Positions 1-11,981 of a DNA stretch of 64,000 bases are shown piece after piece (the stretch's first letter is position 1; every line of letters begins with the position of its first letter). The DNA is taken from NCBI GenBank assembly GCA_028455995.1, contig JABELC010000009.1, positions 553,501 through 617,500 of the forward strand, given 5' to 3'. Under the pieces are notes generated by a model. The model was not told where the DNA came from, ran no database searches, and was given only the letters and a program-made list of their open reading frames with translations. The translations under genes and the position numbers were made by a program. Source of the stretch: Scleromitrula shiraiana (taxonomy: Eukaryota > Ascomycota > Leotiomycetes > Helotiales > Sclerotiniaceae).

Positions 1-3000
1 ACATGAATGCATTAACATCAATACCGATGAGATGAATTATTTACGGGATTGGCCACGCTGGTGCCGTCTAACTTGGTCCGGTCTCAATACATATATTTGA
101 ATTTCAAGCTTTCCTAGATATACCCCCGGGCATCCGGAACGGCATACCACTTTATCTGAGGTTCGATCGAGATTAGCGGTGAAGCTTTGTGAGCTTCCAA
201 GGTTTGGTTCTTGGCCAAGTATGTGGTTTACATTGACTTGCTCCCATACGAATCATGTACGATATGATGGTTATCTTTTTAAATACAGTTTTCAGAATCA
301 CAGGATCATTGTGGGGTACAGACTTGATCATTCTCAAGCTATGTGTCACTTTAAAGATTGATTATTAAATGCTATTTGAGAATGCTAGATGTTTGTACAA
401 TCTCAGAAATGAGAGATTAAAGAACAGCATCAATGCCATAGAAAGATCAACAATCATACTTCTATCACTGGTGATATCGAAATATGTTCTTTACCCCAAA
501 GACAGAGCGTGACAAATCGATGATTATACCACTTTCATCATACACACTTGATCGGGGTTTCCGATCGGATCCGGCCGGACCTGTCTAATATTGCAGGTAC
601 ATATCCGCTAATTCGGGCTTCCTGTAACATCTCCGTTCTCAACCACTTAGAATCCGATCTAAATGGACGGGATATTCAAACTCTCTTTCGGTATGAAAAT
701 TCAGGCTGTAGCAAACTCCTTCAAGGAAGCGTTCACGATCGGACATCTTTCCAGAAGTATTACAAGCTGGCTAGTGGTCACTCTACCTTGTTCATTTTAA
801 GTTCGACAGGTCAATAGCGACATGGATTCAACTTCTACGTGTTCTTCGTTTCACTTGTGCTCGGATAAGGCAGCTTTGCAAATTCATACAACCTTATGTA
901 TATATATTAGATGACGGAGTAAGTTCACTCCCCCATGTGATAAGGTTGCTCTGGGGAGATTGACTGCATATAGCCTCAATTGACATCTCCACACTCTTTG
1001 CTTAGTATTGCAATGCTGAAGCTGACATCAGCAAAAGCACCAATTGCTCTGTCCCTGCAGCTGTCAGCTCATTTAACCGCGTGCCTTGAAGTCGATCCCC
1101 GATCCACATGTACCTTTTCTCATCATACCCTACTTGGAAACGACAAGAAACGGTTCCTTTCCTTTCAAGTGCAAGGCATAGGCGGATCAACGAATCACAT
1201 TACTGGCAAATGACTGCCGTCGAAAGTAGAGGGTACGTATCTACGATGTATCTTTGAGTTAAGCGCACGACTAAGAGGTCATCATCGAAACGCCTCACTG
1301 CAAAAATTGTGATGGAATGCGCCACAGACTCCTGATAGCAAGGAGAAACTAGTCGACAAAACGCAACTTTCGCCAGTCAACATTCAAACTTTATTCCAGC
1401 TACCCGGCTTTTGCATGTGGAAATATCATTTTCTTGTACGACTGCTCAAGAGTCGGTGTAACGCAACCACAAATGTTGCACGGCAAGCCGATGCGACGTG
1501 TACCACATTTCTTTCCCCGACTCATCGGCGAAAATACCCATGTAGGTGTTCCCATGAGCCTTATTCCACAACAGTTTCGATGAACCATCTATCACAAATT
1601 GGTTTGCAAGGAAAAATCAGGCCATTCAGGCTCGCGACACAAGGGATGATGCAATGGCAGCCCAACCTTTACACAAGCATGTGATATATCCTTACCGCTG
1701 GTTATGAAGATTTCATGCATCGTTTAAACTACCTTTTTGAAGAGTGGAGGATACATCATTCTCGAAGATATTGGAAGATCTAGAATCCTCCCCCACGGAA
1801 ATTTAAAGAATTCCAATCTTTTATGATGTGCATCATGAGGCAATACATTGATATTGTAAAACATGCGGCTGCAATCACACAGACACACACAGCTTTCTGT
1901 TAGATTTGATTCCGGACTTCTGACTGCCGAGTGGTAATCTATGTTGTTGTGTCCCAAGTTTTCAGAGAACTGTTTTTTCTTTGTCCTAAACAATATAAGT
2001 ATTGCTTATTTCATTATCCGGCATACACGAGAACTCGAAGTTATTAAGTTCCGTTCAATTTAGAAAATAGTATGCATAGTTTGCCAAGAGACCTCGACTA
2101 TTCAATCTCATGAAATCAAGGGGCGATTGTGAAGTGTTAAGTATTGAGTACTGTAGGTGAATTCGAAATAAGTATTCAATTCCCTCCAATGTCTGTCTCA
2201 CGTCGTGATCTATCTCCTCTCTTATACTTCTCTTGAGATATTTATACATGAGGTTGAAATGGGTAAAAGATAGAATATAGCATTACAGAGCTTGAGTAAG
2301 CTTGAAATTGGTTATTAACACATGAGAACTCGCTATTCAAGAATTCATTGTCTGCGTACAAGGTATAGCAGTATCGAAGATTACCACCCCTATCTTCCTG
2401 TGTCGTTTTTGCTAGAGAACAATGGCTAGGAGCTACATGGCATCCATCTCAATCTGATTCCCAAACCTTAAATGCCCTTGTTCAAGTCATACTTCATAGT
2501 TACAATCAATATGGTATATCAACAGTCAAGCAAATATCTCTTCTCTCATTCTCAAAGTTCAAATACCAGAGCGTGCACTAATCCATGATGAGTTCATACA
2601 TGATATAACAACTTGAATTCATATCCCTCTATTGTTTGGTTTGTGATTAGATATGGAAATGTTTCGATGGTTCAACTCCTACTTAGATATTAAGATATTC
2701 CCATTCTTTGATATTGAATTAGATCATATAGAACTAACCGTGAATATCGTGCATACCGTGTAGTCCATCTTGCAGAACTCCACCCCCAAACAACAAACAA
2801 CATGATTGATAAATAGAAATCTCAACAATAAACCATTCCAATCAACCACTGCACTCACTAACGAACCAACCAACCACTCACTCCAACCCAAATCTAACAT
2901 CCATATATACTCACCGCCCAACTCAATCCCTCCATTCTCAAAATTCCATCCATCCGGCCAACCCCACCCCACCCACTCCACCCACCAAAAGGCCTAACAA

Positions 3001-3158
3001 ACCCAAACCCAAGCCCCCACCCGTATGCTCCAAGATCAGCCCAACCACGCAAAGCCCGAGCAGAAAATTTTTCTACCCCACCAATCTGAAATCTCTTCAT
3101 ATACTCAAAAAATAAGTGCGTCTTCATCAAATGGTACAATTAATCATATCATTAGATA
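1..3158. other. Spacer with no recognisable gene
   Basis: The first 3.2 kb has only short open frames, none longer than about 90 codons, and most of those begin at non-ATG codons. I recognise no domain, splice pattern or RNA in it. Up to about 2.5 kb the sequence is complex and not microsatellite-like, so it may hold old decayed coding or transposon sequence, but I could not identify any. From about 2.8 to 3.05 kb the plus strand is rich in C and A (CCAxCC-type runs). Confidence 0.5.
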
Positions 3159-3230
3159 GGCCTGCTGGCCCAATGGCAAGGCGCTTGACTACGAATCAAG
3201 AGATTGCAGGTTCGATCCCTGCGTAGGTCA
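3159..3230 (+). tRNA. tRNA-Arg (anticodon ACG)
   Basis: This 72-nt stretch folds as a standard cloverleaf without an intron. The acceptor stem pairs GGCCTGC with GTAGGTC (two G-U pairs), followed by discriminator A at 3230. The D stem is GCC/GGC with a C-A mismatch below it. The anticodon stem is CTTGA/TCAAG and the loop CTACGAA, placing ACG at 3191-3193. The T arm is GCAGG-TTCGATC-CCTGC. ACG (read ICG after editing) decodes CGU/CGC/CGA arginine codons. It carries no encoded CCA. Its internal A and B boxes serve as the Pol III promoter. Confidence 0.95.
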
Positions 3231-3237
3231 TGATTTA

Positions 3238-3244
3238 TTTTTTT
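3238..3244 (+). terminator. Pol III terminator of tRNA-Arg
   Basis: A run of seven T begins eight bases after the tRNA discriminator base, and a second T7 run follows it, as expected for RNA polymerase III termination. Confidence 0.75.
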
Positions 3245-3295
3245 GTTTTTTTGTTGTTCGTATGAGAGGGAAGGAAGGGGAGGAGTAGGTGTTTT

Positions 3296-3326
<31 letters not shown>

Positions 3327-4031
3327 GGATGGGATGGAGATGGAATTTTGACTGTAGAGTTTTGGATATTGGGGGGGGGGAATATGTAATTATTGGTGGG
3401 TGATGGGTAGGGAAGTATACAGTTAGTTGGATGGTGGGTATATATACGATCTGTTGAAGTTCATGAAGTCCGTTCAGTTGGTGTGCAAGCATGTACATTT
3501 CAAGTTGAAATATCTGGATATGGAATGGACATGAAAAAATGGATGGATTAGTTCAAGAGATATTCGAATGTATACTTTCATTAGCTTGAGATGTATTCGA
3601 ATGTTTATGCTTTGAGTAGACATATAGAAATGAATCAATTCGAATGCTCCCATCCACTCGATAGCTTTCTGCCACTCCAATCTACTACCCTGCTCACCAG
3701 TCTTCTTTGTGAGTTAGATAGATACCTTGCTCTCATCATATATAGTACGGAAGCAAGAGATATATATATATAATCAAGACTGCAATAGTGCACTCCTCAC
3801 AAGTTCTTTGCTTCCTTCCTCTTCAAGTCTCAAATCCGATATAATAACTTGAGATTACCAAACCTTTGAAGATCCACCAGAAACATGATCATTAATTAAT
3901 ATGCTATGCTAGCACTACTAGATTCATTCATTCATTCACCCCTCCCGGCTCTATCTGTTTTGTTTACGTTCCTGGATCCTCCTCCTCCTACCCTACGCAT
4001 CTAACTTTCATTCACTTAACTTCTACCCTCT

Positions 4032-4073
4032 CTTCCCTCTTCCCTCTTCCCTCTTCCCTCTTCCCTCTTCCCT
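4032..4073. repeat. CTTCCCT heptamer microsatellite
   Basis: Six perfect head-to-tail copies of CTTCCCT, all-pyrimidine on the plus strand, lie just before the decayed deaminase-like copy begins. Confidence 0.9.
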
Positions 4074-4094
4074 CTTCTCCTGGTCATATGAATA

Positions 4095-5250
4095 CCAAAA
4101 ATTCCGAAGAATTTTGTATACAGGTAACCTATGTACATCAGCACCTCAAGAAAACCACATACTAGTACAACGATTAGTTAGACTGCCGAGAGGAGAGAGG
4201 ACGTAAAAAGAAAGTTTTACTTTTCAAATTGCACATCCGCCTCATCCATCAGTAGAATATACATGTTTCCCGGGAGCGTTTTGAGCCCTTTGTCTTTCAA
4301 GAAAGGCGCCAACGAGATGTGACTTGTCGCAGCTAACGAAGAGAAGATGAGTAATACTGGAATTCGTTCTCTTCTCTTCTATTCTGGTCTTTTGGATTGA
4401 TACTTCATTGATATCTGTGCATGCATATGTTGGAAATGAAACGAGAGGGAGAGAAGGAAAGGAGATATGAGGAACTCAATAGCTTGGACCTGGACGCGGT
4501 CTCGTTGCTGGAAGATAAGGAGTAAGTAAATACGGGAAGTCATTACGAATGGCGGAGGGAAGCACGGTAGGGAGCAGCTTGCTGATCCATCCATACATCT
4601 GTCATGCCAAGCGGGGTTTGTTTACAAAAGCCAGAGAAAGCAGTTCAAGTGACAGCCAGACAAGTCGGATGGTTCGACGATATTCCGAGGGGTATGACTG
4701 TCTGCATGCTAAGTCGACACACAGAACTAGCTGAATACCCGCGTGAAATGGCCACTGGTTCCCCGCTCAAGAAGCCCTGGAAAACTCAAATTGTATAGTC
4801 TTATCCAAGGAGCAAGGTGAATGCATCCTAGAAGAAATACAGGAAAAACACAAAGGCGTAATCATCCCCTGAGCACGTATTCTCGGGACTGCCATCAAGA
4901 AGTCTACATCTACAGGATAGTGGACTCTAATACCATCGATATCCAACAGGACCCTCACAAAATACCACGCCAACCCGCAAACGTACCTACGAAACCATAC
5001 CGACAGTCCTACTCGCAGCACTCGATAGAGTGAAGACGAAGGCGGATGCAGGTCCCGAAGAGGAAGAAGAGGTTTCCGAGAAATTCGATGCCGAGCCTTT
5101 GCATTTGCATCCATACGGATGGAATCCCATTCCCAAAAATGAGAAGATCGTTCACAGGATAAGATATTCAGCCTAGTTTGCCTGCCGGCTAGTAGCTGCG
5201 ATAGTCGCCAGATGCGAAGGAGGAGTGAGGAGAGGGATATTAGTACGGGT
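4095..5250 (+). pseudogene. Decayed, internally deleted copy of the deaminase-family gene
   Basis: This segment aligns by eye, in the same orientation, with the deaminase-family locus at about 45665-47631. Shared landmarks are GTTAGACTGCCGAGA (4168 region and 45751 region), the stretch around GCATATGTTGGAAATGAA (4424 and 45949 regions), GTCTCGTTGCTGGAAGATA against CTCTTGTTGCTGGAAGATA, a run ending in TTTACAAAAGC, and GCCATCAAGAAGTCTACA against GCACCAAGAAGTATACAA. After about 5180 it jumps to sequence matching 47547 onward (GCCGGCTAGT). About 960 bp equivalent to 46585-47545 is therefore missing, including both catalytic metal-binding motifs. Stops and frameshifts interrupt every frame. It is a non-functional relic of a dispersed duplication. 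Confidence 0.8.
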
Positions 5251-6247
5251 TAGTTTGCATCACGTTTGGTGTTGGATTGAGGATTCTAAGGGGAATAGGA
5301 TTTGCTTCGATGATGGGGGTTTCTTGTGTAGGAGGGGTTGGGAGGGTCGGATATAGATGGTACGGGGTGAGGTGGGGTGGATGTATCGTCGTTGAAGGAA
5401 AACTTTTAATGGGGATCTTTTGGAATGTAGGAAGAAATGGGAGAGATAGGAGGAGAGGTAGAGAGAGGGAAAGGTGGGAAAATTGAGGTAGGGAGTTTGA
5501 TGTAATAAAACGCGTAATGGAATGCGTAATGGAACGAGTAATTTAATATAATGAAGAATAAAATATACAAAACACGAAGTCAATCCCCCCCATCCCCAGA
5601 TCTTTCTCTTCTTTTCTCTCCACCTCTCTTCCCCAGTCATTATCATCCAGCCATCCATTCATCCATCCATCCAGCCATCATAATATATACATACACTCCC
5701 TTCTACTAATCCATCCATCGATTAACCAAGTAACCACTATTCTTTCCAACCCAACCCAATCCAATCCAACGCCCGCCATATTTATATTCCATATCCATAT
5801 CCATATCCATATCCATATCCACTTATTTACTCATTTATGTACGTTCCCATCCCACTATTTCACAACAATGAGAATCGTATGATACTACAATGTAAAATAA
5901 CAATAATATAATATATAAGTATCCAGACTCGAGACATCTTATCTCATTTCCCTCGTGTCCATGGAGATGAACAAGATTAACAACTCGGATATTTGATCCA
6001 ATGGAATGGATATCGGATTATTCGCATCAGGATATGATTGTTGGGTCTTGATGGATGAAACTCTCGGTTTGTTTTTAATTTTCCTTTCACCATCCCGATT
6101 CGATTCGATTCGATATGATATGGTATGATCCGGTCCTCATAAGCAAGCCATGGATACATATGCATATGCATATGCATCCATAATTCTCGCTCCCACAGGC
6201 CCTCCTTTTCTCTCACGAGGGGAAGGAAAGACGAAGAAAGAATCCCC
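5251..6247. other. Spacer downstream of the ceramide synthase gene
   Basis: No gene is seen. The plus strand is C- and T-rich, so it is G-rich on the sense strand of the upstream minus-strand gene. It holds CCATCC-type runs (about 5650-5770) and an ATATCC/CCATAT hexamer array (5787-5820). It should contain the 3' UTR of the ceramide synthase gene. Confidence 0.6.
5787..5820. repeat. CCATAT hexanucleotide microsatellite
   Basis: About five to six nearly perfect copies of CCATAT in tandem. Confidence 0.85.
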
Positions 6248-7865
6248 TTAAATCCTAACATTCTCCTTCCTATTTGTAACCGAATCCGTTCTAACATCCA
6301 CTCCCGTAGCCCCCACCCCCCCATTAATCACCTTCCCATTTCCATTCCCAAGCACCTTCATCTTATCCGCATCCGCATCCGCGCCCGCAACCGCAGCAAC
6401 CCTATCCACACCCTCCCTCTTCAACGCATCCAACCGCATCTCCTCCGCCAATTCATTCTCATCATTATCACTCCTATCATCCTCGGCGACATTCAAAAAC
6501 ACAAAGCGATACGCAATCCTCAGGATATAGAATAGCCAGAAGAGATTCAGAGCCTGGAGACTAGCAAGCAGAGCCGTGGATATGTAGTGGGAGATCCAGC
6601 ATTTGTATTGTTCGGTTACCCAGTCGAGTTCGTAGGGACCCACGGTTTTGAATTCGTTGAATTCGGACCAGAGGATGCGGAGGTTGAGGTAGTGGCGGAG
6701 GTAGACCCAGGCGGCGATGAAGAAGGCAAAGTAGGGGCCTACGAGGGGGTGGTCGAGGTAATTGAGGGTTTTGGAGGTCTGAGGATAGTTAGTTTAGGTA
6801 TTTTTTTTGTTGATTTAGAGTAGAGGAAAAGAGGAAAGAGGAACTTACGGCTAGGAAGAAATCACTAATATCGTGAGTAATATACACCGCCAAACCCATA
6901 TATGTAAAGTGAAAACGATAGCTCAATCCAATAAGAGCCAACGAGACAATATGATGTCCAACCAACTCCCTATAATCCTTTCTCGGCTTCTCCATTCCCA
7001 AGCAAAGAACAATAGCCTGTTGAGCCCAATAAGCGCCCTGAAACAAATAATAGAATTTAAAATTCGCCTCGTGAGTTCTATGTGGAAAGCCCTCATACAT
7101 GCCTCTCGTATTGAAATACCACACCGGCGTCTTACTCATAACATACAAACCACAAGGGCCCAAAATGCCAAAATAAATCGCCGTATACATCTGTTCCATG
7201 AATCTGGACTGTTTGGCCCTACTCTTCAACCCACTATTGCGAGCCATTGGTCGTAGAAACTTCTGCATGATGAATTCGCGAGTAAAGGATAACACGATGA
7301 TGTAGAAAGTGACAAAGGCGAAATCCCACCAGCCTTTCCCATATTGAGGCGGTGTTCCCGGTTCTGCATCTGCGGCGAGAGGGCGTTGGTACGAGAGGAA
7401 TATAAAATGGTGGATCGGATTCGATTCGTTCGGGTTGATGGCATATAGGACGAGGAAGATGGCGATGAGGACCAGCGGTGTAACCCAGGTATGTTTCAAC
7501 GCATATCTTTTATACTGTTGACAAAGCGTTTTGGCTTTCCTTCTCTTGGAAAAAGGTTTCTTTCGATCCTTTTCAGTCTGGGCCTATATTTTGTGCTCCC
7601 ACGATTAGCCTATGCTCCTCCCGTCCATCCCGATTATCTACAGATTGATCGAAAGTGGAAATATACACACCTTGATAGTACCAGGAGAAGGCGACCTAAC
7701 GTCCACGGTAGCAAAAGCCGGAGCCCCCGTATCCCCAGCTCGAATCTCACCACCCAATCCGCTGGAGCGTCTTCTAGCTCGCGGTTTATCAACATTGCTT
7801 TGTGTGGGAAGAGGTCCCAATTTGTCTCTACTCGACAGTTGCGGAAATGCTTCTGTGGCCGTCAT
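6248..7865 (-). CDS. lag1: Ceramide synthase (Lag1/Lac1, TLC domain)
   Basis: This enzyme N-acylates sphingoid bases with fatty acyl-CoA to make (dihydro)ceramide in the endoplasmic reticulum. Three exons join cleanly: 7865-7671, 7514-6849 and 6778-6248, giving 463 aa. The introns are 156 and 70 bp, both GT-AG. The join at residue 65 restores a continuous stretch (TIK|YKRYALKHTW) typical of the family. Residues 1-65 are a hydrophilic cytosolic leader. A multi-pass TLC domain follows, with the Lag1p motif HDISDFFLA at about 279-287; the second intron falls immediately after it. Hydrophobic helices run from the first segment after KHTW to LFWLFYILRIAYRFV near 370. The last 90 residues are acidic, then Ala/Gly/Asn-rich and probably disordered. 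The ATG at 7865 is the first in frame. Many fungi have two paralogues (BarA/LagA types); which one this is cannot be told here. Confidence 0.93.
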
Positions 7866-9002
7866 GTTTGGTTATGCGATTGATCGATCGATCGATGGAT
7901 CGATGATGTGAAGAAGGAATGGCGGAATGAAAGAAAGTGGTTTATCTATTTTCCCCCTAAGATAATGGTTGATTGCTTTGCCTTTAGCTGTGCTTTGATT
8001 ACAATAGAAGTAGAAGTAAGTTAAGTAATTCAATCCAATCCAATTTAATTCATTCGTAAAGACATACAATAATACAATTGAAAGTTAAAAAAAGAATTCC
8101 CAAATAAATGATGAATGAATGGATGCAAAGAAAAGAAACAAATAAGTTGTCAAGTCAAGTTTAAATAAGGGAATTCCGAATTCATTCATTCATGGATTTG
8201 CATTCAACTTATATGTTAATTATTTTTTTCTACATAGTACTCTACCTTATTACTTTTACCTACATAGTAATAATACTTATTACCTATCAGCCCTAGATTA
8301 CGGTGTACGTAGACTTGGCGCCAACACCCCTGTTTCTGCAATATCAATCCGTCCATCAATAATATACATACATACATACATACATACAACCGAACACCAA
8401 ACCCGACCAACTAGTATGTATACTTCACTCTGCCCATCCGGATTCGGATCCAGATCCAGATCTAGATCTGAATCTAAATCCGAATCTAAAAGCATCGGAT
8501 TTCCCAATCCCAAATTACATTACTCGAGTACTATTATTACGGCTTGGGGAAGGAAAGGAGTCTTCGCTACCTACATATCTACATACATATCTACATATCT
8601 ACATATATATCTTCGGAACATAGAGTTCATAATAATATAAGAACGAGCCACCCCACCCCACCCCATCCACCCATCCATCTACATACCAACAACCACCACA
8701 TTAAAGATCCAAACTCACTCGTCCTTACCTATTATATATATACATACATATATATATACATACAACACAATATTCCTCATTCAACCACTCAGTAATAAGC
8801 ATATCAATTACCTCCTCCATATCCCTCAATAATTCCAATCGATACTCCTTTTCTGATGCACATCCATCCATCCATCCGCTATGCTATCGTAAGAGACTAA
8901 GAGAATACGAAAATTAAGGCATATTTTTTCTGGAAAATGGCATTGATGTTTGATATTGTTCATTTCGTTTCTTAATTACTTATTTACTTACTTTACTACT
9001 AG

Positions 9003-9037
9003 TATGCTATGCTATGCTATGCTATGCTATGCTATGC
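9003..9037. repeat. TATGC pentanucleotide microsatellite
   Basis: Seven perfect copies of TATGC. Confidence 0.95.
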
Positions 9038-9060
9038 CTGAATATGTGACGTTTTATTTG

Positions 9061-9135
9061 AAGAAATAAATAAATGAAGAAATTAATAAATAAATGAATA
9101 AATGAATAAATGAATAAATAAATAAATAAATGAAT
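9061..9135. repeat. AAAT/GAAT tetranucleotide array
   Basis: An interrupted tandem array of AAAT and GAAT tetramers. Confidence 0.85.
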
Positions 9136-9716
9136 AATTCATACTATGACGCCATAGAAATATCTATCGAATTTCCCACTCATTGTCTACTCACTTCCGA
9201 GTCCAAAGTTACTTAATTGACTACTAGTAGTTAGCCAGTTATTTCGCATCTAGATCCTCTTCACTCTTATATATAAATTCAAGAAGTATTTTAAGATTTT
9301 CAATATCTAAAAAGAATTCGCTGCTACGATTCATATGAAATGTAGTAATAAGCATGCTTTGTTTATTTGATGTATAATTTTGTTTGGTATTCAAAAATCA
9401 TAACCTCATGCTGGTATTAACTATCGTATGTATGTGCGGATAAGCATACGATATATAATGTATATCGCTTCTCTATAAACCCATTGATTCTTTTCTTTTC
9501 CTTTCCTTTCCTTTCCTTTTCCATGAAATGCTATCCCATCCCATTCGCTAATCATATCATAATGATTGTTTTGTTTTAATTGGAACGCCCCGATTTTTGG
9601 TATGTCCGTCCCAATACCAGTGTTGTATACAATTATACAAAAATGCCCATAACCCCAACGCCGCGCTCAAATCAAACCAAATCAAATTAGATCAACATTG
9701 CTCAATAATTAAGAAC

Positions 9717-11981
9717 CTAGGAATCTTCAGCAGGCCGAGGTCGCCGCGGCGGTGCCGGTATTGTTGTGACCGGTAAACCGTTTATTATCGGCGGTAAAGG
9801 ACTTCGAAATTGAGTGGGGCTACTCTGTGAATTCGTTGTGGTGGGGCTGTGACCATTCACAAGAGTTGGCGAGAGTGTCATGTTTTCTACTCGTTGATCT
9901 ACTTCTGAATGCACCGCTGTTGCAAATGATATACTCCCTTGACGAGTGATAGAGTGCCCATGCAGACTATTAGGAGTATATGGATTGATTGGTCTTAAGT
10001 TATGATTTCGATCCGAGTTGTCAACATCTGTGTGAGATGGCCCTCTTACTTGAGTAGAGGTAATCTCAGGCTCCGTATCCTCCGAGTCAATAACGGCTCG
10101 TCTCCGACTTGGCGCGGGAATTACAGTGAGAGGGAGAGGCTCTGTATTGACGGCAGGTCGTTTCTTCTCACGCAACTTTTCGGCTTGAGTGACTGCAAAG
10201 TTCTCGAATTTACTTCGCATATCCCAGCGACCTGAAGGTTCATGTCCACTAAAGATGGACGCTGGTTTCACTGTATGTTGCGAAACCTCCGGTGGTGGCC
10301 CTTGAACTCGATGTCGGAATGGATTCAAACTCGACCAGTTCCAGTTATTATCGCTCGCCAGATTGACCGGAGGTGTAGGAGCACTATCCGATTCAATTAC
10401 GACCGATTTGTCGGATTCCACTTCTTCAGTACTGGCCAGTCTACTAACAGATCTGACTGTGCCTGTGCTATTGCTTCTAGATATCATATGGTTTCTATCA
10501 TTTATTGGCGGTGTCGCCTCATTGATAGGGTTATATCTCACAGCGTAAACAGTGCTCTCAGCACTCGCGGTATCCGCCCTATTAATAGGAGTAGGAGCAG
10601 GAGAATGTCTGCTCGGCCATAATGGAGGGCGTGGTACTGATAGATGTCTCACTGTACGTCGACCGAGACTATTCGTAAGACCATGACCAGCTTCTGGATC
10701 TTGCGTGGTTCGTGGTTTGTGTCGGTGGGCAAGACCAGGAAGGGCTGGCCAATATCTTCCATGAGATCCTGTAGCACTACCACCACTCTTATCGTCATTA
10801 TCTTTGCGAAAGCGTTTCGTCCAACCAAATTCGGATGTGGGGGTAACCTCCAACATCTCATCTCCATCAAACACTTCCCTTCCAAGAACGCCGTCTTTCT
10901 TGTCATTCCTTTCCAAAGCCTCAATTCGTTCCACCCATTCCCAAACCACAACACTCGCAGCTGCAGCGCCCACCCATCGTACATAGTCTCCCCATGCGGC
11001 CAATGTTGGTTTCGATATATCCAGAACGAAGAAGACTACAGGTACCAGAACTGATACCAAAGACAATAATGCAACGAGGCATATATTTCTCATTTGTGGA
11101 TGGTAAAAGGCATAGCGCTTTTTTGAGATTGCATAGTAGATGACCCAGGCACAATATAATAGACTTAGGGCGAGTTGAAAGAGATATGCTAAGGCGGGTA
11201 TTGCATCGACAAAATTATGTGGTCGCGAAGTGCCACTATAGGCAAAGTTGTTGAGAATGCTGAATATATCATCTAATGTAATAAGAGCAAAAGCCGTCCA
11301 TTTAATGATGATTTTCTCTCTTTGTCGTGGAAATAACCTTATAAGAGTCTGAGCTTGCGCGAGCCACAAGAAAGTATCTGATATAACACGAATAATTTTG
11401 AGTTCCATGCCATCCTCGACCTGTTGTTGTACCGCCTGCGCATACATAAATCCTTGCTCATATTGTTGTTCGGCGACACGAAATGTATCGGCAGTCGCAA
11501 TGGTTAGAGATACGGCGACGGTCAATGCTGCGACTTTCTGTAACCAAGGTCGTCCCCCTATACCAATACCAGCGTCGCTACCCGAAGGACCGTTCGTAAA
11601 TCCGCGTCGTCCCAGAACCACGGCACCTTGATGAAGAAATGTCCTTGGTGTGATCAACAGCATTATAACGAGCATGTACGCGATTACGGTCGTCGCAGCG
11701 AGAGCATAACTATCGGGGATCGTGGAAGCATAGAATGGATCACGAAAATCGGTGAATGATGTTGGGGTGCCGGCATGAGTTGTTATAATATTGGCTGTAC
11801 CTGTACATTCGGGAGTGAACACTGCATTAGATGCAAGAGTGAGTATCTCTGAATTCCCGAGGTCGAGGAGTCCATTTGAAGGAAGTGTAAACGGAGTGCA
11901 ATGTTGTCGAGTTATTGTTTTGGATGATGTAGTTGATGTAGGGTTAGCGTTAGCATTATTGATAATTTGTCTTCGATTCAT
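9717..11981 (-). CDS. palH: Ambient-pH sensor PalH/Rim21 (seven-transmembrane)
   Basis: PalH is the plasma-membrane sensor of the Pal/Rim pathway. It signals through the arrestin PalF and ESCRT to activate the transcription factor PacC at alkaline pH. The gene is one exon of 754 aa from the ATG at 11981; the frame stays open to 12029, but only a TTG is available there. Residues 28-38 hold the family's N-terminal CTPFTLPSNGL segment. Seven hydrophobic segments follow between about 90 and 345, beginning with YALAATTVIAYMLVIML and ending with WVGAAAASVVVWEWVERI. A long hydrophilic tail (about 345-754), rich in Ser, Thr, Pro and Arg, follows; in this family it binds PalF. Length and order match other fungal PalH proteins. 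The arrestin gene at the far end of the window is not PalF, so the two are not a pathway pair. Confidence 0.9.
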   Translation of the reverse strand: MNRRQIINNANANPTSTTSSKTITRQHCTPFTLPSNGLLDLGNSEILTLASNAVFTPECTGTANIITTHAGTPTSFTDFRDPFYASTIPDSYALAATTVIAYMLVIMLLITPRTFLHQGAVVLGRRGFTNGPSGSDAGIGIGGRPWLQKVAALTVAVSLTIATADTFRVAEQQYEQGFMYAQAVQQQVEDGMELKIIRVISDTFLWLAQAQTLIRLFPRQREKIIIKWTAFALITLDDIFSILNNFAYSGTSRPHNFVDAIPALAYLFQLALSLLYCAWVIYYAISKKRYAFYHPQMRNICLVALLSLVSVLVPVVFFVLDISKPTLAAWGDYVRWVGAAAASVVVWEWVERIEALERNDKKDGVLGREVFDGDEMLEVTPTSEFGWTKRFRKDNDDKSGGSATGSHGRYWPALPGLAHRHKPRTTQDPEAGHGLTNSLGRRTVRHLSVPRPPLWPSRHSPAPTPINRADTASAESTVYAVRYNPINEATPPINDRNHMISRSNSTGTVRSVSRLASTEEVESDKSVVIESDSAPTPPVNLASDNNWNWSSLNPFRHRVQGPPPEVSQHTVKPASIFSGHEPSGRWDMRSKFENFAVTQAEKLREKKRPAVNTEPLPLTVIPAPSRRRAVIDSEDTEPEITSTQVRGPSHTDVDNSDRNHNLRPINPYTPNSLHGHSITRQGSISFATAVHSEVDQRVENMTLSPTLVNGHSPTTTNSQSSPTQFRSPLPPIINGLPVTTIPAPPRRPRPAEDS

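Larger units (their letters stand above)
3231..4094. other. Spacer with homopolymer tracts
   Basis: No gene is seen. The stretch contains a T28 run (3299-3326), a G10 run (3371-3380) and six perfect copies of the heptamer CTTCCCT (4032-4073). The open frames here are short and low in complexity. Confidence 0.6.
7866..9716. other. Spacer between palH and the ceramide synthase gene
   Basis: This holds the ceramide synthase promoter (right of 7866 on the minus strand) and the 3' flank of palH. No gene is seen. It carries GATCGATCGATCGAT (about 7881-7895), CATA tetramers (about 8368-8388), a degenerate hexamer zone built on GGATCC/GATCTA (8440-8490), TATGC x7 (9003-9037), an AAATAAATGAAT tetramer zone (9061-9135) and CTTTC runs (about 9495-9520). 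Confidence 0.6.

Noticed and set aside
1..3158. Transposon or LTR remnants at the left edge
   Set aside because: No terminal repeats, integrase or transposase motifs or target-site duplications could be found by eye.
4767..5114. 115-codon minus-strand frame at the decayed deaminase copy
   Set aside because: It is antisense to a pseudogene whose homology is on the plus strand.
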